From NCBI RefSeq assembly GCF_000799465.1, contig NZ_JUGU01000001.1, positions 434,001 to 498,000 on the forward strand: a DNA stretch of 64,000 bases, given 5' to 3'. Both the position numbers and the translations under genes were made by a program. The stretch comes from Psychroserpens sp. Hel_I_66 (GTDB taxonomy: Bacteria; Bacteroidota; Bacteroidia; Flavobacteriales; Flavobacteriaceae). The notes under the pieces are model-generated. The model saw only the letters and a list, made by a program, of their open reading frames with translations. It made no database searches and had not been told where the DNA came from. Below, piece after piece: positions 49,330-58,500 of the stretch; the first letter of the stretch is position 1; each line of letters starts with the position of its first letter.

Positions 49330-50430
49330 AGCAGGTAAAGCATTATGGTTAAAGTCAAAAAGACATTGATTTTCCCAAGCACTTCCACCAGAAATACTGT
49401 TGCTATTATTAGGAAATGCAACCCAATCTGGAGCCCAGTAACAAAATCCAATTCCACGATTATTAGGTATACTTTTAAGGGTAGTAATTAGCCATTCCAT
49501 ATATGCCTTTTGACCTTGTGGAGTTGGAGAAAACTCAGGGATAGTTTGATCTAAAGAACCAATAAAATTACCTTGACTATCATCAAATCCTAATGAAAAT
49601 GGATAGGCTACTTCTACTAGTAAAATATCTTTTTCAAAAGTTGTTGCTAATATATTTAATTTGTTCGCAACTACATTTAAATCTTTGGTTTGAAATTGTG
49701 GGTAATAACTCAAACCAATTATATCATAATCAATAGTGAAAGATTCAAGTTCTTCAAAAAAGAATATTGAATTTTCAACACTAGAATGGTGCAACATTAT
49801 CTTAATGTCATCTTCTGTGTCAATTTCTCTCACAGCTCGTATTGCTTCTTTGACTAAAATGGCATAATTACTCCAGTTATTTGAAAATTCGTCCCATACT
49901 TTTCCATAATTCCATAGAAAACCACTATCAGTTTCATTTCCTATCTGAATAATTTTTGGAAGCGTATTTTGGTTTTTAAGTTGTGTTAGCACATCTTTTG
50001 TGTACTCGTAAATTGCTACTCTTATTTCTTCATTTGTCATATTTTGCCAAGCAACAGGAGGTGTTTGAGTACCAGGATCTGCCCAAAAGTCACTATAATG
50101 AAAGTCTAAGAGAAAATTTGCATTGTAACTTTTAATGCGTTGTGCATAAGCCTTTACATCATTTAATCCATTTTCTCCATTTTGAGGTGTATGCCATAAT
50201 TTTAGACGGATTAAGTTTGCGCCCTTTGCTGTCACAAAATCTAATAAACCTATAAGATTACCATTCTGATCATTATATGTGACATTATAGTCTTCCAATT
50301 CAGATTGAAAAGATAAGTCCATGCCTTTGTAAAATATTGGAGATACAAGTTCAGAATTATCCGTAGTACTATTTTCACTACAACTATAAATGATTATTGC
50401 GAAAAAAAGCATGCTATAAAAATGTTTCAT
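49306..50430 (-). CDS. GH53 arabinogalactan endo-beta-1,4-galactanase lipoprotein
   Basis: The protein has 374 residues with a lipoprotein signal (lipobox YSC, Cys at residue 17) and a TIM-barrel GH53 domain. ANLIRLKLWHTP and NANFLLDFHYSDFWADPGTQTPPVAW are family hallmarks. The acid/base Glu is in IQIGNETDSG (about residue 163) and the nucleophile Glu in LLVEVAYPF (about residue 273). It cleaves beta-1,4-galactan side chains of pectin-like polymers and is probably surface-anchored. No SusCD pair or other glycosidase adjoins it, so it is an isolated CAZyme here. Confidence 0.93.
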   Translation of the reverse strand: MKHFYSMLFFAIIIYSCSENSTTDNSELVSPIFYKGMDLSFQSELEDYNVTYNDQNGNLIGLLDFVTAKGANLIRLKLWHTPQNGENGLNDVKAYAQRIKSYNANFLLDFHYSDFWADPGTQTPPVAWQNMTNEEIRVAIYEYTKDVLTQLKNQNTLPKIIQIGNETDSGFLWNYGKVWDEFSNNWSNYAILVKEAIRAVREIDTEDDIKIMLHHSSVENSIFFFEELESFTIDYDIIGLSYYPQFQTKDLNVVANKLNILATTFEKDILLVEVAYPFSLGFDDSQGNFIGSLDQTIPEFSPTPQGQKAYMEWLITTLKSIPNNRGIGFCYWAPDWVAFPNNSNSISGGSAWENQCLFDFNHNALPALDVYNLN

Positions 50431-50543
50431 TATTTGTAGTTCATTAAATTTTTAAATTGGGTTCGCTTAAAAAGTATGGCGTTTTCAGCCTGTAAAATAA
50501 GGAATAAACGAATTAATATATCCTAAAATTTTAATAAAAAGTA

Positions 50544-50551
50544 TATCTTTG
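50544..50551 (+). promoter_or_regulatory. Promoter -7 box of argS
   Basis: TATCTTTG, an exact -7 match, lies 22 bases before the argS ATG at 50574. No good TTTG is found at the expected distance upstream. Confidence 0.55.
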
Positions 50552-50573
50552 CAGACTTAAAATACAAACCAAA

Positions 50574-52358
50574 ATGAATCTTCAGGAAACATTATCAATC
50601 AATGTAAAGCAGGCTGTAACATCTGTTTTTGATGCAGAATTGCAATCGGTAGAATTTCAAGCAACTCGTAAAGAATTTGCTGGTGATATTACTGTGGTTG
50701 TGTTTCCAATGTTGAGGATCATTAAGGGAAATCCAGTTCAAATTGGCGAAAAAATAGGTCAATATTTGGTTGATAATGTAGAAGAGGTCAAAGCGTATAA
50801 TGTTGTAAAAGGATTTTTAAATCTTGAAATTAGCGACGCGTATTACATCAACTTTTTCAATGGAATAAAGGATCAAACCAATTTCGGATTTGCCTCTCCA
50901 AATTCAAAAGGAAAAGCGGTAATGGTAGAGTATTCATCGCCTAACACTAATAAACCTTTACATCTTGGTCATGTTAGAAATGTGATTTTAGGTTATAGTG
51001 TTTCAGAAATTTTAAAAGCATCAGGCAAGAAAGTATATAAGACCCAGATCATTAACGATAGAGGAATTCATATCTGTAAAAGTATGTTGGCTTGGAAGCG
51101 CTTCGGAAATGAAGAAACTCCAAAATCGTCAGGTTTAAAAGGTGATAAGCTTGTTGGGAATTACTATGTAAAGTTTGATCAAGAATATAAAAAGGAGATT
51201 CAACATGGAATTTCCGAAGGAAAAACTGAAGAAGAAGCTAAAAAAGAGGCTCCAATTCTCTTAGAAGCCCAGCAAATGCTTCGTAACTGGGAAGCAGGAG
51301 ATTTAGAAACCGTGGCCCTTTGGGAAAAGATGAACGGTTGGGTGTACGAAGGTTTTGATGCTACCTATAAAAGTATAGGTGTTGATTTTGATAAATTATA
51401 TTATGAAAGCCAAACTTATTTATTGGGAAAAGAGTTTGTTGAGGAAGGTTTAAAAACAGGCGTATTTTTCAAAAAAGAAGATGGTTCTGTATGGTGTGAT
51501 CTCACCGAAGATGGTTTGGATGAAAAAATCGTACTGCGTAGTGATGGTACTGCTGTTTATATGACTCAGGATATTGGTACCGCAATCCAGCGTGTTAAGG
51601 ATTTTCCAGATGTTGGTGGTATGGTGTATACGGTTGGTAATGAGCAGGAATATCATTTTCAAGTTTTATTCTTAATTATCAAAAAACTCGGTTTTGAATG
51701 GGCAGATAACCTTTACCATTTAAGTTATGGAATGGTAGATTTACCTTCCGGAAAAATGAAAAGTAGAGAAGGGACAGTTGTAGATGCAGATGATCTGGTT
51801 GATGAAATGGCGCAGACTGCTGGCGAAATTTCCGAAGAATTAGGGAAATTGGATGGCTATTCTTCCGAAGAGAAACAAGATCTCTACAAAACCATTGGCT
51901 TGGGTGCTCTTAAATATTTTATCCTCAAAGTAGATCCTCGTAAAAGAATTTTATTTGATCCTAAAGAGTCTATAGATTTTCAAGGTAATACAGGACCTTT
52001 CATTCAATATACTTATGCTCGTATTCAATCCATACTTAGAAAAACCGATTTGGATACAAATATAATATTAAGCGTAAGCGATGTGCATCTTCATGAAAAA
52101 GAAAAGGAACTTTTAAAGCAATTGGAGCTATTCCCTGAGGTCATTCAAAATGCAGCAAATAATTATAGTCCTGCGTTAATTGCAAACTACACTTATGAAT
52201 TGGTTAAGGAGTTCAATTCTTTTTACCAAAATGTTTCCATTTTGGGCGCAGATTCTGATAGTGAAAAAATCTTTCGCATTCAACTTTCAAATATAGTATC
52301 CCAGGTTATCAAATCTAGCTTTGGGTTATTGGGTATTGCGGTTCCAGAACGTATGTAA
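50574..52358 (+). CDS. argS: Arginyl-tRNA synthetase
   Basis: ArgRS, 594 residues, class I. The HIGH-type motif is SSPNTNKPLHLGHVRN (about residues 121-136) and the KMSKS-type loop is SGKMKSREGTVVDADD (about 392-407). The C-terminal DALR anticodon-binding domain (about 475-594) ends GLLGIAVPERM. Four recurrent octamers (51101, 51212, 51830, 51863) lie in it. The gene is monocistronic; a weak ATAAGTT/AACTTAT stem (52367-52391) follows without a T-run. Confidence 0.98.
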   Translation: MNLQETLSINVKQAVTSVFDAELQSVEFQATRKEFAGDITVVVFPMLRIIKGNPVQIGEKIGQYLVDNVEEVKAYNVVKGFLNLEISDAYYINFFNGIKDQTNFGFASPNSKGKAVMVEYSSPNTNKPLHLGHVRNVILGYSVSEILKASGKKVYKTQIINDRGIHICKSMLAWKRFGNEETPKSSGLKGDKLVGNYYVKFDQEYKKEIQHGISEGKTEEEAKKEAPILLEAQQMLRNWEAGDLETVALWEKMNGWVYEGFDATYKSIGVDFDKLYYESQTYLLGKEFVEEGLKTGVFFKKEDGSVWCDLTEDGLDEKIVLRSDGTAVYMTQDIGTAIQRVKDFPDVGGMVYTVGNEQEYHFQVLFLIIKKLGFEWADNLYHLSYGMVDLPSGKMKSREGTVVDADDLVDEMAQTAGEISEELGKLDGYSSEEKQDLYKTIGLGALKYFILKVDPRKRILFDPKESIDFQGNTGPFIQYTYARIQSILRKTDLDTNIILSVSDVHLHEKEKELLKQLELFPEVIQNAANNYSPALIANYTYELVKEFNSFYQNVSILGADSDSEKIFRIQLSNIVSQVIKSSFGLLGIAVPERM

Positions 52359-52526
52359 GTTATATATAAGTTGATTTTTGTATAACTTATAAGTTGTATT
52401 GTTTTCTAACTTGTTAAAAATATGTTAAATAGGTGATTTTTTAAAACCTCGATAAGTCATTTCTCGTAAGTGTTTGTGTCTTTCCCCAAAAAGGCTAATT
52501 AACCTTTAATCAAAACACTAATCAAA

Positions 52527-55500
52527 ATGAGAAACAAAATTACACTTGTTGTTGCGTTCGCGATGACATTACTTTTTTCAACACACTCATTTGCACAAGT
52601 CGTTACAAGCGGTGCAGATGATGGAACAGATGGAACTCTGCGAAACGAAATCGCAGACGCTGGCCCAGGAGGCACAGTTACATTTCTAGCTGCTGTTACA
52701 ACAGTCACTTTAAATAGTGAATTGGTCATTTCTAATGACATTACAATTTCGGGTACTCCTATATCAACAATTACGATTGATGCTAATTCAAATGGTAGAG
52801 TTTTTAATATTACTTCTGGTAATGTAACTTTAAATGACTTAACAATTACAAATGGAGTTGCTCCAGATGGTGGTGGTATTTATATGACGGGTGCCACTGT
52901 AACTATTAATGATTGTGTTATTACAAACAATGTGGCTAACGCTACGGGAATGCCTGCAGGATCTGGTGGAGGAATTTTTAATGACGTAGGAGGTATCCTT
53001 GTAGTCAATAATTCTGAAATATCATCTAATACAGCTAATAGAGCAGGTGGAGGAATAGAAGATAAGACAGCAGGAGGCGCAACCGTAACAACAACTTTAA
53101 ATAATGTTTCGTTATTAAATAATAACGCAGGTGTTGCTCCAGCAACAGCAGCCCCAGGAAATGGTGGAGGAATTCACGTTTCAAGTAATGGTTCTGTAAC
53201 TATTAATGGAGGTACTGCAAGCGGAAATATTGCTGCACAAGAAGGTGGAGCTTTATGGAATGGCTTCGGAACAATGACTGTTGACGCAATGGACATTAAT
53301 AATAATGATGCTCAAGGTGATGCAGGTACCAATGGTGGTGGTGGAATCTTCAATAATGGAGGTACACTAATTGTTCAAAACGGAACATTAATCGAAGACA
53401 ATACCGCTTCAGGAACTTCAGGTTCTGGAGGAGGTATTTTTAATTTAACACCAGGAACACTTGACATAGATGGTACAACACTTTCAGGGAATTCAGCAAA
53501 CAGAGCTGGAGGAGGTATAGAACTAAATACTGTATCAGGAGAATCATTCACATTTAACGATGTGGTTTTAACAGGAAACTTTATAGCAGATGCGAACCCA
53601 GGAAATGGAGGAGGACTTCATATTTCAGGTCCAGCAGAAACCACTTTTAATGGTGGTCTAGTACAAAATAATGCTGCTACAGAAGGTGGTGGTCTTTGGA
53701 ATGGTTCAGGTCTTATGACAGTTAACAGCGTAAGTTTTGACGACAACGTTGCAACTGGCGGAACCACTGGTGGTGGTGGAATTTTCTCAATAGGAGGAAA
53801 TTTAAGCATTACTGATACAAACTTTAATGGAAATACAGCAATTATTGGATCTGCTTCTGGTGGAGCTATTTTTGTTGTTGATAATACAGATGTGACAATT
53901 GATGGTTCTCCAACAGGAGGTTTTTTCCAAGGCAACCAAGCCAATCGTGCAGGTGGTGCTATTGAAATGTCAGCAGGAGGAGCACTAACAGTTTCAAATT
54001 GTGATTTTGGAAATAACATTGCAAATGGCGCTCCAGGAAATGGAGGAGCTATCCACTTAACAGGAAATGCAAGTGCATTGATTTCAGATTCAAATTTTGG
54101 AGGTAACATAGCTGCTCTGGAAGGTGGAGCACTTTGGAACGGATCTTCAACAATGACAATTTCTAATACTACTATTGATGGTAATGAAGCTCAAGGAGCT
54201 GGTGCAGATGATGGTGGTGGAGGAATCTTCAATAATGGAGGTACTCTTATAGTTCAGAATGGAACAACCATATCAAATAATTCAGCTACAGGAACTTTAG
54301 GTTCTGGTGGAGGTATTTTCAACAATACTCCAGGAACATTAAATGTTGATGGATTAACAATAGAGAACAATGCAGCAAATAGAGCAGGTGGAGGAATTGA
54401 AATCAATTCAGCAGCAGGTGAAACGTATACATTCAATAATTTAACATTAACTGGAAACGTTGTAAATGGACCAGCACCAGGAAATGGTGGAGGACTCCAT
54501 ATCTCTGGAGCAGGAAATGTTGTTTACAATAGTGGAGCAGTTACAGATAACACAGCCTTTGAAGGTGGTGGTTTATGGAATAGTGTTGGTTCAATGTCAG
54601 TAAACGGAACAGAAATCACAGGTAACATTGCCAACGGTAATGCTACAGGTGGAGGTGGACTTTTCAACAATGGAGGTACATTAAATGTAGATGCAGCAAC
54701 AACCTTAACCGGAAACATCGCAAATGCTTCAGACGTTGGAGGACGCGGAGGAGCAATCTTTAATAACACTGGTGGAACTCTAAATTTAGCAACCGGATTA
54801 ACAATTTCTGGAAACTATGCAAGTAGAGCTGGTGGTGCAATTGAAGATAATTCAGGAAACACATTAATATTAGACGGTATAAATATAACAGCTAATTCTG
54901 CTGGTGTAGATATTGGTTTAGGTAACACAATTACTCCAAATCCAGGAAATGGTGGAGGTGTTCACTTATCTGGTACTACAAATGCTACAGTTTCTGGGTT
55001 TTCTCAGATTTCAAATAATCTAGCTGCTCAAGAAGGTGGAGGATTATGGAATAATTTAGGAACCATGGATGTTAGTCTAACAATTATGGACGGTAACATC
55101 GCATCAGGAAATGACGCAACAGATGGTGGTGGAGCAATTTTCAACAATGGAGGAACACTTATTGTTGGTAATGCAACAGCAATGTCAAATAACGTTGCAA
55201 ACGGGACATCTGGTTCTGGTGGAGCGATATTTAGCACAGATGGAGCTGTAACGGTTTCAGATGCAGTTATCAGTTTCAATACAGCAAATAGAGCAGGTGG
55301 AGCTATTGAAATAATAGATGGTTCTATTGATATCTTCGGAAATTTTAATATTAGTGAAAATAATGCTGGTGTAGCACCAGCTGTTGCAGCTCCAGGAAAC
55401 GGAGGTGCATTACACATTAGTGGAAATGCAACAGCAACAATCACTGGAGGTACAATGAATGACAATTTAGCTGCGCGTGAAGGTGGAGCACTTTGGAATA

Positions 55501-58500
55501 GTGTTGGAACAATGACAGTAGACGGAACAACCATCGATGGAAACGATGCGCAAGGTGCAGGAGCAGATGACGGTGGAGGAGGAATCTTCAACAATGGAGG
55601 TTCATTAATCGTTTTGCCAGGAACAACAATAACAAACAATATAGCATCAGGAACATTAGGTTCTGGTGGTGGAATCTTCACATTAACTCCAGGAACATTA
55701 AATGTTGATGGATTAACAATAGAGAACAATACAGCAAATAGAGCAGGTGGAGGAATTGAAATCAATTCAGCAGCAGGTGAAACATATACATTCAATGATG
55801 TAACATTAACTGGAAACGTAGTAAATGGACCAGCACCAGGAAATGGTGGCGGACTCCATATCTCTGGAGCAGGTGATGTTATTTACAACAATGGTTCAGT
55901 CACAGATAACATAGCTTTTGAAGGCGGTGGATTATGGAACAGTGTTGGTTCAATGTCAGTAAACGGAACAGAGATCACAGGTAACATTGCCAACGGTAAT
56001 GCTACAGGTGGAGGTGGACTTTTCAATAATGGAGGTACATTAAACGTGGATGCAGCAACAACCTTAACAGGAAACATCGCAGATGCTTCAGAAGTTGGAG
56101 GACGTGGAGGAGCAATCTTCAATAACACCGGTGGAGTCTTAAACCTTGCTTCTGGATTAACAATTTCTGGAAATTATGCAAGTAGAGCAGGTGGTGCAAT
56201 TGAAGATAATTCAAATGGAACACTAACTTTAGATGGTGTTACTTTAACAGCAAATGCTGCTGGAGTTGATATTGGCTTAGGCAATGCAATTACTCCAAAC
56301 CCAGGAAATGGTGGAGCAATTCACCTTTCTGGTACAACCAATGCAATAATCAATAATAGTACAGTTACTTTAAATTTAGCAGCTTCTGAAGGTGGAGGTC
56401 TATGGAATAATTTAGGGTCAATGACAGTTGATAATACGCTAGTAGATGGAAATGATGCTCAAGGCCCAGATGCAGATACTGGTGGTGGTGGAATCTACAA
56501 TAATGGAGGAACACTAATTGTACAAAATTCAGGTACTATAACTAACAATACAGCTTCTGGAGCTTCTGGTTCTGGTGGAGGTATATTAAGTATCGATGGA
56601 AATGTAACTATAAATACATCATGGGTAGCTTATAACTCTTCAAACCGTGCAGGTGGAGGAATCGAACTTATCGAAGGTAATTTAGCATTAGTAAATACTA
56701 CATTAGACTTTAATACAACAGGTTCTGCACCAGGAAATGGTGGTGGACTTCATATAAGTGGAGCAGCAGATGCTAATATCCTTGGTGGTACTGTAAACAG
56801 TAATATTGCTACAAGAGAAGGTGGTGGTTTATGGAATGGTTTAGGTACAATGACTGTAAACGGAACTATGATTGATAGTAACGAGGCACAAGGTCCAGCA
56901 GCAGATGATGGTGGAGCTGGGATTTTCAATAATGGAGGTACCTTGAATGTTCAAGGTGGTACCTCAATTACCAACAATATTGCAACAGGAACCGCTGGTT
57001 CTGGAGGAGGGATTTTCTCAACCGCAGGAGTTGTTACAATTGATGCTTCGGAAATTTCTAACAACACATCTAATCGTGCTGGTGGAGGAATTGAGGCTAT
57101 TGAAGGAACTTTAAATATTACAAACGCTACAGTTGAAAATAATACAACAGGTTCTGCACCAGGAAACGGTGGTGGACTTCATATTTCAGGAGCTGCGAAT
57201 TCAAATATTACTGGTGGAACATTCGATAATAATATTGCTGCTCGCGAGGGTGGAGGATTATGGAATGGAACGGGAGTAATGACTATTGATAATGTGACTG
57301 TAAATGCTAACACAGCAAGTGGTCCAGCAGCAGATGATGGTGGTGGAGGAATCTTCAATAATGGAGGAACGCTTATAGTCCAAAATGGAACTTTAGTTAC
57401 TAATAATGACGCTGATGGAACATCTGGTTCTGGTGGTGGAATTCAAAATGTAGCTGGTGGGTCTGTGACTGTTTCAAACTCTTCAATTACTGGTAATACA
57501 GCAAATAGAGCAGGTGGTGGAATTGAAGATAATTCTACGATGGCTGCTGGCACGTTGACTTTAACAAATGTTACTTTAAACAATAACATTACAGGTTCAG
57601 CACCAGGAAATGGTGGTGGTTTACACATCACTGGACCAGGAAATGCAACAATAACTGGAGGAACTACAAGTTCAAACATCGCTTCTAACGAAGGTGGTGG
57701 ATTATGGAACGGTTCAGGAGTTATGACTTTAATTGATCACACTGTTAATGGTAACACTGCGTCTGGTAATGACGATATGGTTCCGGGAGCTGCAGGTGGT
57801 GGAGGAATCTTTAATGAAGGTGGAACACTCGATTTATCAGGATCAACTGCAATTACAAATAATATCGCAGATGGAGCACAATCTACAGGTGGTGGAATTT
57901 TAAATGCAGCAGGTACATTAACTGCAAATGGAATTACGATAATGGATAATACGTCTAACCGCGCAGGTGGTGGAATTGAAGCAAACGGAGGAGGAGCGGT
58001 AACGCTTACTGACGTGAATTTAGATTCAAACGATACTGGAGTTGTGACAGGAGCAGGCGCACCAGGAAATGGTGGTGGACTTCACATTAGTGGAAATAGT
58101 GCTGTTAATATTACCGGAGGAACAACAAATATGAACACTGCTGCAAACGAAGGTGGTGGATTATGGAATGGCTCTGGAGTTATGACAATAGTAGATCACA
58201 CAGTTGATGGAAACACAGCTTCAGGTAGTGATGATATGACAGCAGGTGCTGCTGGAGGTGGAGGAATCTACAACGAAGGCGGAACACTAAACTTGTCTGG
58301 CTCAACAGCAATTACAAATAACGTTGCAGATGGAGCACAATCTACAGGTGGAGGTATTCTAAATTCAGTTGGTTCACTAACTGCAGATGGAATCTCTATT
58401 ATGGATAATCAAGCAAACCGCGCAGGTGGTGGAATTGAAACCAATGGCGGAGGAGCGGTAACGCTTACCAATGTGAATTTAGATTCTAACGATGCAGGAG

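Noticed and set aside
51748..51756. TTCCGGAA, a palindromic relative of the recurrent octamer
   Set aside because: Only one copy was noticed, so the enrichment concerns the non-palindromic form.
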